From: Leifsonia virtsii
GTDB taxonomy: Bacteria > Actinomycetota > Actinomycetes > Actinomycetales > Microbacteriaceae
Direction: 5' to 3'
Assembly (NCBI RefSeq): GCF_030433675.1
Contig: NZ_JAROCB010000004.1
Location: 486,990 to 550,989, forward strand
Length of the DNA stretch: 64,000 bases
A model generated the notes under the pieces. That model did not search any database, was not told where the DNA came from, and worked only from the letters and a program-made list of their open reading frames with translations. This document shows positions 8,412 to 16,764 of the stretch, piece by piece. The position numbers and the translations under genes are program-made. Each line of letters starts with the position of its first letter. The stretch's first letter is position 1.

Positions 8412-9899
8412 TCAGTCGGCGAGGACGGGAGCCGGCTCGGCGGTGGCGAGGGCCTCGGCGGCGGCGGTTGCCGGTGACTCGGCGGCGGGCGCAGCGGCCG
8501 CGGCGGCGGCGCGCGCGGCCCGGCGGCTCGGCAGCGCGAGGGCGATCACGGCAGCGGCTGCTAGCACGCCAGCGCCGACCCAGACCGCGGGGACCGCCGC
8601 ATCCACATAGCCCGTCGGCGTCAGCGTGCCGCCCGCGCCGGTGAACACCGCGGTGAGCACGGCGACGCCGAGCGCTACCCCGACCTCCCGCAGCGTCGAG
8701 TTCGTTCCGGAGGCCTTCGCGTGGTCGGCCGGGCGCATGTTGGCCAGCACGGCCGTCGAGCTCGGCGCGAAGACGAGGCCCATGCCGATGCCCGCGAGCA
8801 GGAACGGCGGCCACATCTCCGAATAGGGGAGCGTCGCCGACAGGGTCGCCGCGATCCAGCCCATGGACACGGCCAGCAGCACGAGCCCGGCCACGACCGG
8901 CAGCCGCGTGCCCGTGCGGGAGGAGAACAGGCCGGTGAGCGGTGCGACCACCATCGGGGCGAGCGTCCACGGCATCGTCATCACGCCCGCCTCGAGCGGG
9001 GTGTGCCCCTGCACCACCTGGAGGAACTGGATGAGGATGAAGATCGCCCCGAAGATCCCGAAGCTGAAGGTGACGCCGACCAGGTTGGCGACGGTGAAGC
9101 TGCGGTCGCGGAACAGCCGCAGCGGCAGCAGGGGGGCCGTCGCGCGTCCCTCCCAGAGCACGAAGGCCACCAGCAGGGCGGCGCCCGCGATCAGGGGGAT
9201 GAGCACTTCGGCGCTGCCCCATCCTGCGTCGTTGCCGCGCACGATGCCCCAGACGACGCCGAGCACGCCGGGCGCGGCGAGCAGCAGGCCGACGACGTCG
9301 GCGCGCACGCGCTCACCGAAGCTGTTCGGCAGGGCGAGCAGCACGAGCGGGACTGCGATCACTCCGAGCGGGACGTTGAGCCAGAAGATCGCCTGCCAGT
9401 TCCAGCCCTCGACCACCGCGCCGCCGATGAGCGGCCCGAGGGCCACACCGAGGCCGGAGATGCCGCCCCAGATGCCGATCGCCGCCGGTCGCAGGCGCTC
9501 GCTGACGCTGCCGGCGAGGAGGGTGAGCGAGAGCGGGAGCAGGGCCGCTGCTCCTGCGCCCTGCACCGCGCGGGCGGCGATCAGCTGCCACGGCTCGGTC
9601 GAGAGCGCCGCAGCGGCGCTGGCGAGCGTGAAGACGGCGATGCCGGCGAGGAACACCGAGCGCCGGCCGAGCCGGTCGCCGAGGCCCACCGCCATGAGCA
9701 TGAGGGTCGCGAAGGTGAGCGTGTAGGCGTTGACCACCCACTGCAGCTCCTCGATGGAGGCGCCGAGGTCGCGGGCGATGACCGGCAGCGCGCTGGTCAC
9801 GACGAGGTTGTCGAGGGTCGCCATGAACATCGGCAGCGAGGCCGCGACGATCGCGAGCCAGACCGGGATGCGCCGGGCGACGGCGAGGGGTGCGGACAT
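8412..9899 (-). CDS. DHA2-family MFS drug efflux transporter
   Basis: Integral membrane protein of 495 residues with 14 predicted transmembrane segments, matching the EmrB/QacA (DHA2) family of proton-driven drug exporters. Typical motifs are GDRLGRRSVFLAG in loop 2-3 (motif A) and ARAVQGAGAAALLPLSLTLL (motif C region). The Ala-rich tail after residue 455 is cytoplasmic. The start has GGAGG five bases upstream. It is divergent from a TetR regulator with two operator-like palindromes between them, so substrate-induced expression of the pump is likely. Confidence 0.9.
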   Translation of the reverse strand: MSAPLAVARRIPVWLAIVAASLPMFMATLDNLVVTSALPVIARDLGASIEELQWVVNAYTLTFATLMLMAVGLGDRLGRRSVFLAGIAVFTLASAAAALSTEPWQLIAARAVQGAGAAALLPLSLTLLAGSVSERLRPAAIGIWGGISGLGVALGPLIGGAVVEGWNWQAIFWLNVPLGVIAVPLVLLALPNSFGERVRADVVGLLLAAPGVLGVVWGIVRGNDAGWGSAEVLIPLIAGAALLVAFVLWEGRATAPLLPLRLFRDRSFTVANLVGVTFSFGIFGAIFILIQFLQVVQGHTPLEAGVMTMPWTLAPMVVAPLTGLFSSRTGTRLPVVAGLVLLAVSMGWIAATLSATLPYSEMWPPFLLAGIGMGLVFAPSSTAVLANMRPADHAKASGTNSTLREVGVALGVAVLTAVFTGAGGTLTPTGYVDAAVPAVWVGAGVLAAAAVIALALPSRRAARAAAAAAAPAAESPATAAAEALATAEPAPVLAD

Positions 9900-9916
9900 G
9901 CGCGCCTCCAGTTGTT

Positions 9917-9962
9917 GTTATCGAATGATTACAAGAGCTGACAGTAGTAATCGACTGATAAC
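9917..9962. promoter_or_regulatory. Paired TetR operators in the divergent intergenic region
   Basis: Two interrupted palindromes, GTTATCGAATGATTAC (9917-9932) and GTAATCGACTGATAAC (9947-9962), are inverted copies of each other. All six bases of each outer arm match, and their centres are 30 bases apart, about three helical turns. The second overlaps the -10 element of the TetR gene, and both lie upstream of the efflux gene. This suggests a regulator that represses itself and the pump. Confidence 0.75.
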
Positions 9963-9964
9963 CT
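9959..9964 (+). promoter_or_regulatory. -10 element TAACCT, leaderless start of the TetR gene
   Basis: TAACCT ends seven bases before the GTG at 9972 and overlaps the second operator palindrome by four bases, which fits autorepression. Confidence 0.5.
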
Positions 9965-9971
9965 GTCAAGC

Positions 9972-10634
9972 GTGACGGACAAGATCAGCGAAAGGATCCC
10001 CTCGGCCGAGCGCCGCGAGCAGATCCTCGAAGCCGCCAGCCGGGTGTTCGGCGAGCGCGGCTACTTCGGCGCGACCACCGACCAGATCGCGAAGGCGGCC
10101 GGGATCAGCCAGCCCTACGTCGTCCGCATGTTCGGCGGCAAGGAGAACCTCTTCGTCGGCGTCCTCACCCGCTCGCTCGACCGCCTGCTCGTCGCCTTCA
10201 CCGAGACCATCGCGCAGTGGAAGGCCGACGGGTCTCCCGCCGCGACCGATCCCGGCTACCCCATCGGCAAGAACCCGAAGCACGGGGAAATCGGCCGCCG
10301 CCTGGGGCTCGCCTACGTCAACCTGATCGAGGACCGCGGGCTGCTGCTCTCGCTCATGCAGGCCTTCAGCATGGGCCAGGATCCGAGCATCGGCGCGAAG
10401 GCCCGCGGCGGCTTCCTGACCATCTACCGGCTGCTGCGCGAGGAGGCCGGCTTCGACCCGGAGGAGGCGCGCGGGTTCCTCGCCGAGGGGATGTTGCTGA
10501 ACACCCTGCTCGGCCTCCGGCTCACCGACGACTACGGCAAGGACGACGCCGCCACCGAGCTGATCGAGTGCACCTTCCGCACCAAGCTGCAGCTGGTGCT
10601 CGAGGTGCAGGGCGACGAGGGCGAGCGCGCGTGA
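9972..10634 (+). CDS. TetR/AcrR family transcriptional regulator
   Basis: Regulator of 220 residues. The N-terminal TetR DNA-binding domain (residues 12-58) includes AASRVFGERGYFGATTDQIA and the recognition-helix region KAAGISQPYVVRMFGGKENLF. The C-terminal part is a helical ligand-binding domain without recognisable specificity. It is divergent from the DHA2 exporter, so it most likely represses that gene and is released by an exported compound. The start is a leaderless GTG. The stop codon overlaps the truB start (GTGA), so truB may also be translated from this transcript. Confidence 0.9.
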   Translation: MTDKISERIPSAERREQILEAASRVFGERGYFGATTDQIAKAAGISQPYVVRMFGGKENLFVGVLTRSLDRLLVAFTETIAQWKADGSPAATDPGYPIGKNPKHGEIGRRLGLAYVNLIEDRGLLLSLMQAFSMGQDPSIGAKARGGFLTIYRLLREEAGFDPEEARGFLAEGMLLNTLLGLRLTDDYGKDDAATELIECTFRTKLQLVLEVQGDEGERA

Positions 10635-11542
10635 TTGGCAGCGGACTCATCCTGATCGACAAGCCCGCGGGTCTCACCAGCCATGACGTCGTCGCGCGCG
10701 TGCGCAGGGCCGCCGGCACGCGCAAGGTCGGCCACGCCGGGACGCTCGACCCGATGGCGACGGGCCTGCTCATCGTCGGCCTGAACTCCTCCACGCGGCT
10801 GCTCACCTACATCGTGGGCGCCGATAAGGAGTACTTCGCGACCATCCGGCTCGGCGCAGCGTCCACGACCGACGACGCCGAGGGCGAGCTGCTCGAGCCC
10901 GCGGGCCAGGAGGCGCTCGACGCGGTCGCGGCCGACGCGATCGCCACGGGCATCGCCGGGCTCACGGGCGAGATCGACCAGGTGCCCAGCTCGGTCAGCG
11001 CGATCAAAGTGGACGGCAAGCGGGCCTATGCGCGGGTGCGGGCCGGCGAGCAGGTGGAGCTGAAGGCGCGAGCCGTCACCGTCGCCGAGTTCGAGCTGCT
11101 CGAGACGAGGCGGGAGGCGGGCGCGATCGACCTCGACGTGCGCGTCGTCTGCTCCTCGGGCACGTACATCCGCTCGCTCGCGCGCGACCTGGGCGCAGGC
11201 CTCGGCGTCGGCGGGCACCTCACCGCGCTCCGGCGCAGCCGGGTCGGCGCCTTCCACGTGCGGGACGCGCACGACCTCGCTACGCTCGATCCTGCGGCGG
11301 CGCTCGTGCCGGCGGTGGATGCGGCCACCCGGCTGTTCGAACGGCTCGACCTCACCGAGCAGCAGGCCATCGACCTCACGCACGGGAGGCGCATCCACGT
11401 CGCCGACCGGGAGGGACCCGGCGGCGAGCCGGTCGCCGCGGTGGCGCCGAACGGCGCGCTGGTGGGACTGGTCGAGTTCCGCGGAAAGGAAGCAAGGACC
11501 CTCGTGAACTTCCCGACGGACGAAGCGGTCAGCCCCGCATGA
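10631..11542 (+). CDS. truB: tRNA pseudouridine-55 synthase TruB
   Basis: TruB of 303 residues, which converts U55 in the T-loop of tRNAs to pseudouridine. The N-terminus has LILIDKPAGLTSHDVV, and the catalytic Asp40 lies in GHAGTLDPMATGLL. Later motifs are VDGKRAYARVRAGE and VVCSSGTYIRSLARDLG, and the actinobacterial C-terminal extension is present. The GTG start overlaps the TetR stop by four bases, and the gene's own stop overlaps the next start (ATGA). It is the first gene of a truB, two-membrane-protein, ribF, MFS series. Confidence 0.95.
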   Translation: MIGSGLILIDKPAGLTSHDVVARVRRAAGTRKVGHAGTLDPMATGLLIVGLNSSTRLLTYIVGADKEYFATIRLGAASTTDDAEGELLEPAGQEALDAVAADAIATGIAGLTGEIDQVPSSVSAIKVDGKRAYARVRAGEQVELKARAVTVAEFELLETRREAGAIDLDVRVVCSSGTYIRSLARDLGAGLGVGGHLTALRRSRVGAFHVRDAHDLATLDPAAALVPAVDAATRLFERLDLTEQQAIDLTHGRRIHVADREGPGGEPVAAVAPNGALVGLVEFRGKEARTLVNFPTDEAVSPA

Positions 11543-11907
11543 TCGAGTGGTTCACGACGGTGCAGGTGGTCGTCGCCTGCGCCGCGGGCATCCTGTGCCT
11601 GATCCTCGGCCTCGCGGGCCGGCTGCCCGGAGACGTCTCGATGGGCGCCGTCGCGGTCGTCGAGCTGCTGCTGCTGGTGCAGCTGGTGATCGCGATCGTC
11701 GCCCCGCTGGCCGGCAACCCGCCCTCCGGCAGCCTCGCGGAGTTCTACATCTACCTCATCTCGGCGATCGTCCTGCCGCTCGCCGGCGGGTTCTGGGCCC
11801 TCGTCGAGCGCAACCGCTGGAGCACCGTGATCCTGGGCGGCGTCTGCCTCGCCATCGCCGTCATGGTGTACCGGATGGGGCAGATCTGGTTCGTGCAGGG
11901 CGCGTGA
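11539..11907 (+). CDS. Four-helix integral membrane protein, function unknown
   Basis: Hydrophobic protein of 122 residues with four predicted membrane helices (about residues 5-28, 37-59, 68-88 and 95-115) and short polar loops. I do not recognise a named family beyond actinobacterial integral membrane protein. It overlaps truB by four bases (ATGA), so it is translationally coupled to a tRNA-modification gene. The final residues (RMGQIWFVQGA) are probably cytoplasmic or surface exposed. Confidence 0.75.
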   Translation: MIEWFTTVQVVVACAAGILCLILGLAGRLPGDVSMGAVAVVELLLLVQLVIAIVAPLAGNPPSGSLAEFYIYLISAIVLPLAGGFWALVERNRWSTVILGGVCLAIAVMVYRMGQIWFVQGA

Positions 11908-11923
11908 GCGCTCCGGACGCAAA

Positions 11924-11929
11924 TAGAAT
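11924..11929 (+). promoter_or_regulatory. -10 element TAGAAT, leaderless start at 11937
   Basis: TAGAAT ends seven bases before the ATG at 11937, giving ribF and its upstream partner a possible promoter independent of truB. Confidence 0.55.
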
Positions 11930-11936
11930 CGAAGCG

Positions 11937-12440
11937 ATGTCCCACCACACCATGTCCGCGCGCACGAACTCCGACCCAGAGCCTCCCCGGCGGCGGATGT
12001 CCGGCGTCGGCCGCGTGCTGGTCTTCGTCTACGGCGTGCTGGCGCTGGCGGCGACGGGGCGCAGCGTGTTCCAGATCATCGACCGCTTCCACGAGGCGCC
12101 CGTCGCGTTCACGCTCTCGGCGCTCTCCGCCGTCGTCTACATCGTCGCGACCATCGCCCTCGTCGCCCCGGGCCGCGTCTGGTACCGGGTGGCCTGGATC
12201 ACGATCGGCTTCGAGTTCGCCGGCGTGCTCGTCATCGGCACGCTCAGCCTGTTCGCACCCGCCGTGCTCGGCCTGCACGACATCGACCCGTTCGGCCGCG
12301 ACGCCACGGTGTGGTCGGTGTACGGGATGGGCTACCTGTTCATCCCGCTGGTGCTCCCGGTGCTCGGGATGCTGTGGCTGAGCCGCCACCGGCCGGACGA
12401 CGGCCGGGCCGTGGCGGACCGCGCGGGAGCGGGCTCGTGA
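11937..12440 (+). CDS. Four-helix membrane protein, function unknown
   Basis: Protein of 167 residues with a polar, Pro/Arg-rich N-terminus of about 20 residues, then four membrane helices (about residues 22-42, 53-77, 82-106 and 125-150) and a charged C-terminal tail. The start is the ATG seven bases after a TANNNT box. Its stop overlaps the ribF start (GTGA), so the two are probably co-translated. No catalytic motif is visible. Confidence 0.72.
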   Translation: MSHHTMSARTNSDPEPPRRRMSGVGRVLVFVYGVLALAATGRSVFQIIDRFHEAPVAFTLSALSAVVYIVATIALVAPGRVWYRVAWITIGFEFAGVLVIGTLSLFAPAVLGLHDIDPFGRDATVWSVYGMGYLFIPLVLPVLGMLWLSRHRPDDGRAVADRAGAGS

Positions 12441-13399
12441 GGGTCTTCCACGCGGTCGCAGAGATCCCGGACGGGTGGGGTCCGAGCGCGGTCACGATCG
12501 GCAAATTCGACGGCGTCCACACCGGCCACCGTGCGGTGATCGACCGCCTGCGGGCCGTCGCCGCCGAGCGCGGGCTGACCTCGACGATCATCACCTTCGA
12601 CCGCAACCCGCTCGAGCTGCTCGCGCCCGAGAAGTGCCCGGCGTCGCTCGTCAGCAACGCTCAGAAGCTCGACCTGCTCGCCTCCACCGGCGTCGACGCG
12701 ACGCTGATGGTGGCCTTCGACCGGGCGCTCGCCGGGCTCGACCCGGAGGACTTCGTCCACACCATCCTGGTCGACCGGCTGCACGCGGCCGCCGTGCTGG
12801 TCGGCAGCGACTTCCGGTTCGGCGCGCGCGGGGCGGGCGATGTGGCGATGCTGCGGCGGCTCGGCGAGAAGTACGGCTTCGACGTGGAGCTCATCGACGA
12901 TGTGCGGCCCGAGCACGGCCGGCGCGTGTCGTCCACCTGGATCCGCGAGCTGCTCGCCGACGGCGACGTGCGGCACGCGACCGAGCTGCTCGGCTCGGCC
13001 CCGACCGTGCGCGGGCTCGTCGTGCACGGGGCGGCGCGCGGGCGGGAGCTGGGGTTCCCGACCGCGAACCTCTCGCCGGAGTCGGAGGGCCTCATCCCCG
13101 CCGACGGCGTCTACGCCGGCTGGCTGACGGACGCGGGGGAGCGGTACCCCGCCGCCATCTCGGTCGGCAACAACCCGACGTTCGAGGGCGTGCCGCACAA
13201 GCAGGTGGAGGCGTACGTGCTCGACCGCGACCTCGACCTCTACGACCACACGGTGGAGGTGTCGTTCGTCGAGCGCATCCGCGGCATGGTCGCCTACACC
13301 GGCGTCGAGCCGCTGATTGCGCAGATCGCCGACGACGTGCAGCGCGCGCGCGAGCTCCTCGGCGCCGCACAGCCCGACGACGCGGGCGAACCCGCCTGA
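12437..13399 (+). CDS. ribF: Bifunctional riboflavin kinase/FAD synthetase
   Basis: RibF of 320 residues, which makes FMN from riboflavin and then FAD. The N-terminal nucleotidyltransferase domain has TIGKFDGVHTGHRAVIDRL and the RVSSTWIRELLADGDV motif. The C-terminal riboflavin kinase domain (about residues 190-305) has GFPTANLSPE and ISVGNNPTFEG. In many bacteria ribF directly follows truB; here two membrane-protein genes lie between them. The stop overlaps the next ATG (TGATG). Confidence 0.95.
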   Translation: MRVFHAVAEIPDGWGPSAVTIGKFDGVHTGHRAVIDRLRAVAAERGLTSTIITFDRNPLELLAPEKCPASLVSNAQKLDLLASTGVDATLMVAFDRALAGLDPEDFVHTILVDRLHAAAVLVGSDFRFGARGAGDVAMLRRLGEKYGFDVELIDDVRPEHGRRVSSTWIRELLADGDVRHATELLGSAPTVRGLVVHGAARGRELGFPTANLSPESEGLIPADGVYAGWLTDAGERYPAAISVGNNPTFEGVPHKQVEAYVLDRDLDLYDHTVEVSFVERIRGMVAYTGVEPLIAQIADDVQRARELLGAAQPDDAGEPA

Positions 13400-14619
13400 T
13401 GACGGACGACCCGCGGGCCGCCGGGGCGCGGCCGCTCTGGCGCGGGCGCGCCATCGCGCTGCTCGGCATCCTCCTGGTGGCGGCGAACCTGCGCACCGCC
13501 GTCGCCGCGCTCTCGCCGATCTTCGCCGAGATCCGCACCGAGTTCGCCGTGTCGAGCATCGGCGTCGGGCTGCTCGGGATGCTGCCGCCGGTCTGCTTCG
13601 CCCTGTTCGGCCTGATCGCGCCGCGCTTCACGCGGCGGCTCAGCCTCGAGGCGGTCGTGGTGATCGCGCTCGCGGTCATGCTGGCCGGGCACCTCGTGCG
13701 TGCGTCCGCCGGCTCCTTCGCCGTGCTCGCGATCGGCTCCGCCGTGACCTTCGCCGGGATGGGCGTGGGCAACGTCCTGCTACCGCCGCTGGTGAAGCGC
13801 TACTTCCCCGACCGGATCGGGCTGGTGACCTCGCTCTACGCGACCGTCATGTCGGTCTCCACGCTGCTGCCGCCGCTCGTCGCGGTACCGGTGGCGGATG
13901 CGGCCGGCTGGCACGTCTCGGTCGGGATGTGGGCGCTCGTGACGGTGCTCGCGATCCTGCCGTGGCTGCGCATCCTGATCTCGCACCGGCCGGCGCACCC
14001 GGACAGCGATGTGGAGGTCGAGACCGCGCAACCGGCGATGGCGGGGCGGGTCTGGCGGTCGCCGCTGGCGTGGGCGATGGCGGTGCTCTTCGCCGTGTCG
14101 AGCCTCAACGCGTACGCGATGTTCGCCTGGCTGCCGCAGATCCTGCACGACGTCGCAGAGGTCCCGCCGCTCGACGCCGGCGCCCTGCTCTCGGTGTATG
14201 CCGGGATGGGCATACCCGCCGGGCTGCTGGTGCCGCTGCTGGCCGCGCGGATGCGGAACGTGGCTCTTCTGATCTACGTCGCCGTCGCGTTCTTCGTGGT
14301 CGGGTACCTCGGCCTCATCCTGGTGCCGGCGACGGCGACTTGGCTGTGGGTGGCGCTCGCCGGTCTCGGGCCGCTGCTGTTCCCGCTCTGCCTCGTGCTG
14401 ATCAACATGCGCACGCGGACGCACGCCGGCTCGGTCGCCCTCAGCGGCTTCACGCAGGGGCTCGGCTACACCCTCGGCGCGCTCGGCCCGCTCGCGGTCG
14501 GCGTGCTGCACCAGCTCACCGCCTCCTGGACGCTCGCCCTCGCAGTCCTCACCGCCACGGCGCTGGCCGCCGCCGTCGCCGGCTCCATCGCCGCCCGCCC
14601 CCACTACCTCGAGGACTGA
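13399..14619 (+). CDS. MFS transporter, CynX/NimT-like family
   Basis: Permease of 406 residues with 12 membrane helices, closest in pattern to the CynX/NimT branch of the major facilitator superfamily (LLVAANLRTAVAALSPIFAEI in helix 1). This branch includes cyanate and 2-nitroimidazole transporters, but most members have no known substrate. It overlaps the ribF stop by one base, so it is probably co-expressed. A long imperfect hairpin follows the stop. Confidence 0.85.
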   Translation: MTDDPRAAGARPLWRGRAIALLGILLVAANLRTAVAALSPIFAEIRTEFAVSSIGVGLLGMLPPVCFALFGLIAPRFTRRLSLEAVVVIALAVMLAGHLVRASAGSFAVLAIGSAVTFAGMGVGNVLLPPLVKRYFPDRIGLVTSLYATVMSVSTLLPPLVAVPVADAAGWHVSVGMWALVTVLAILPWLRILISHRPAHPDSDVEVETAQPAMAGRVWRSPLAWAMAVLFAVSSLNAYAMFAWLPQILHDVAEVPPLDAGALLSVYAGMGIPAGLLVPLLAARMRNVALLIYVAVAFFVVGYLGLILVPATATWLWVALAGLGPLLFPLCLVLINMRTRTHAGSVALSGFTQGLGYTLGALGPLAVGVLHQLTASWTLALAVLTATALAAAVAGSIAARPHYLED

Positions 14620-14624
14620 CCCCC

Positions 14625-14695
14625 CCATCATCGCTTCCTCGGTTAATCCGCCGACACGCCATCGTCGAGTGGATTAAGTGAGGAATCGACGGTGG
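14625..14695. terminator. Convergent hairpin with GACACGCC in the loop
   Basis: Arms 14625-14649 and 14671-14695 pair over 25 positions with three mismatches and two G-T wobbles. The loop contains GACACGCC (14653-14660). It lies between the convergent MFS and ROK genes and can serve both. It belongs to the dispersed hairpin family. Confidence 0.7.
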
Positions 14696-14698
14696 GGG

Positions 14699-15661
14699 TC
14701 AGGGGAGGAGGTGGGCGCGGTGGATGAGGGCGGCGGCGCCGATCAGGGGGCCCTCGGAGGAGAGGGCGGACGGGACGATGCGCACCTTGCGGACGAACGG
14801 GAAGTAGTGGTTCGCGATCACCGCGCGCATGTGGTCGAACAGGTCGGGCGTCGAGTGCGAGAAGCCGCCGCCGATGGCCACGAGCTCGAGGTCGAGCAGG
14901 GCCGTCGCGGAGGCGATGGCGTGCCCGACGGCGGTCCCGGTGCGGGCGATCGCCTCGCGCGCGACCGGGTCGCCGGCGGCGTAGGCGGCCGCCAGGTCTT
15001 CGCCGGTCGCACCCGCGAAGCCCTGGTGCTGCGCCCAGGCGACGGTGTGCGGACCGGACGCCATGGCCTCCAGCGCGTACCGGCTGCCGAAGGTGTCCTC
15101 GCCCTCGATGTCACCGACCTCGACGTGGCCGATGTGCCCCGCGTTGCCGGTCGGGCCGGTGATGACGCGGCCGTCGACGATGAGGCCGCCGCCGATCCCG
15201 GTCGAGATGACCATGCCCATGACGTTGTCGACGCCCTGCGCCGCACCGACCCAGTGCTCGGCCATGGTGATGGCGACGCCGTCCATCTCGAGCGTCACAG
15301 GCACGTCGAGGCCGAGCCCGGCCGCGACGCCGGCGACGAAGTCGCGCATCGGGTAGTCGCGCCAGTGCGGCACGTTCAGCGGCGACACGAGGCCGCGCGT
15401 GCGGTCGATGGGGCCGGCGCTGCCGATCCCGACACCGATGACACGAGCGCCTTCCGGCAGTGCGGCGAACGCGGCGCGCACGACGCCGCCGACGGAATCC
15501 TCGAGCTCCGGCACCGTGGCGTTCCGGCCGGTCGGCCGGCGGTGACGGGAGCCTTCGACCAGGCGCCCCTCCGAGTCGACGAGGGCGGCCTCGACCTTGG
15601 TGCCGCCGAAGTCGACGGCGAGGACGTAGGCAGGGGCGATGGCGGGGGAGTCTGCGGGCAC
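14699..15661 (-). CDS. ROK family sugar kinase
   Basis: Protein of 320 residues of the ROK family (repressors, ORFs and sugar kinases). It has the phosphate-binding motif AVDFGGTK at residues 15-22, LVSPLNVPHW, the second nucleotide motif STGIGGGLIVDGRVI, and the GHIGHVEV motif. The Cys-rich zinc site usual in ROK proteins (CxCGxxGC) is absent; the same region reads GDIEGEDTFGSRYALE. I chose the GTG at 15661 because TATCGT lies six bases upstream; the in-frame ATG at 15694 would add 11 residues. It is divergent from a SorC-type regulator. The sugar phosphorylated is unknown. Confidence 0.82.
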   Translation of the reverse strand: MPADSPAIAPAYVLAVDFGGTKVEAALVDSEGRLVEGSRHRRPTGRNATVPELEDSVGGVVRAAFAALPEGARVIGVGIGSAGPIDRTRGLVSPLNVPHWRDYPMRDFVAGVAAGLGLDVPVTLEMDGVAITMAEHWVGAAQGVDNVMGMVISTGIGGGLIVDGRVITGPTGNAGHIGHVEVGDIEGEDTFGSRYALEAMASGPHTVAWAQHQGFAGATGEDLAAAYAAGDPVAREAIARTGTAVGHAIASATALLDLELVAIGGGFSHSTPDLFDHMRAVIANHYFPFVRKVRIVPSALSSEGPLIGAAALIHRAHLLP

Positions 15662-15667
15662 GACCCA

Positions 15668-15673
15668 ACGATA
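15668..15673 (-). promoter_or_regulatory. -10 element TATCGT for the ROK kinase gene
   Basis: On the minus strand TATCGT ends six bases before the GTG at 15661, favouring that start over the ATG at 15694. Confidence 0.45.
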
Positions 15674-15696
15674 AACGAAAGCGTCTCTGCTCATTT

Positions 15697-15722
15697 GAGC
15701 ACACACCACGCAAGTGTTGCTC
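15697..15722. promoter_or_regulatory. Candidate SorC-type operator in the divergent region
   Basis: Imperfect inverted repeat GAGCACAC (15697-15704) with GTGTTGCTC (15714-15722) lies between the ROK and SorC-type genes, upstream of both -10 elements. A local sugar-responsive regulator could use it; assignment is by position only. Confidence 0.45.
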
Positions 15723-15739
15723 GCCTGCGTGGCGCTTCC

Positions 15740-15745
15740 TAAGCT
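15740..15745 (+). promoter_or_regulatory. -10 element TAAGCT, leaderless start at 15752
   Basis: TAAGCT ends six bases before the GTG start of the SorC-type regulator. Confidence 0.5.
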
Positions 15746-15751
15746 GGACGG

Positions 15752-16750
15752 GTGGCCCTGAACGATTCGGACGAGATCCTCGCCGTCAAAGCCGCAGAGC
15801 TCTACTACGAGGCCGGCAAGACGCAGGACGAGATCGGCGTCGCGCTCAACGTCTCCCGCTGGAAAGTCGGCCGTCTGCTCGTCGCCGCCCGGGAGCACGG
15901 CTTCGTGCGCATCGAGATCGTGCACCCCAGCGCCCGCCGCTTCTCGCTCGAACGCGAGCTGTGCGGCTTCTACGGGCTGGACGACGCCGTCGTCGTGCCG
16001 GCCGCCGAGTCCGACTCGGAGGTGCAGGGCCGCGTAGCCCAGGCCGCGGCCGACTACCTCACCACGCTCCGCCCCGTCCCGCGCACGCTCGGCGTCAGCT
16101 GGGGCCGTACGCTGCACGCGGTCGCCGCGCGCCTCCGCCCCGGCTGGGCGGTCGGGGTCAACCCGGTGCAGATCAACGGGAGCGTCTCCTCCACCCGCCA
16201 GGCCACCGCGGCCGCCGACACCGCCGTGGTCATCGCGCGCAAGGCGCAGGGCACGGCGACGCTGCTGCCCAGCCCCGCGATCTTCGAGCATGCCGCCACC
16301 CGCCGCGCGATCGAGGCCGACCGCTCGGTGCAGAGCGTGCTGGAGCTCGCCCGCAGCGCGAACGCCTACCTGTTCAGCGCGGGCGTCGTCGACACCAGCT
16401 CGGTGCACGTCGACTCCGGCTACCTGTCGGTGGAGGATGTTGCGGGGCTCGCCGAGAAGGGCGCCGTCGGCGACGTGGTGGGCCGCTTCATCACCGACGA
16501 CGGCCAGGTCGCCGATCCCGAGCTGAACTCCCGCACCCTCGGCCTCAGCCTCGACGAGCTGCGCGCGGCCCGCACCTCCATCGCGGTGATCGCGGGCGAG
16601 GCCAAGCACCGCGTCGCGCACGCCGTGGTCGCCAGCGGTCTGTGCACCGCGCTCATCACCGACGAGGCGACCGCCAACGACCTGCTCGGCCGCACGCACC
16701 CGGGCTCCGCGGCGCAGGCGACGCCGGCCGCGACGCAGAACATCCTGTAG
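15752..16750 (+). CDS. SorC/DeoR-type sugar-binding transcriptional regulator
   Basis: Regulator of 332 residues. An N-terminal helix-turn-helix (residues 12-50, AAELYYEAGKTQDEIGVALN then VSRWKVGRLL) is followed by a sugar-phosphate-binding domain of the SorC family (LGVSWGRTLHAVAARL, DSGYLSVEDVAGL). Relatives such as B. subtilis DeoR sense deoxyribose 5-phosphate or other sugar phosphates. The gene directly precedes deoC and the ALDH genes, so it probably controls this operon and perhaps the divergent ROK kinase. Confidence 0.88.
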   Translation: MALNDSDEILAVKAAELYYEAGKTQDEIGVALNVSRWKVGRLLVAAREHGFVRIEIVHPSARRFSLERELCGFYGLDDAVVVPAAESDSEVQGRVAQAAADYLTTLRPVPRTLGVSWGRTLHAVAARLRPGWAVGVNPVQINGSVSSTRQATAAADTAVVIARKAQGTATLLPSPAIFEHAATRRAIEADRSVQSVLELARSANAYLFSAGVVDTSSVHVDSGYLSVEDVAGLAEKGAVGDVVGRFITDDGQVADPELNSRTLGLSLDELRAARTSIAVIAGEAKHRVAHAVVASGLCTALITDEATANDLLGRTHPGSAAQATPAATQNIL

Positions 16751-16764
16751 CAATGGAGGAACAC

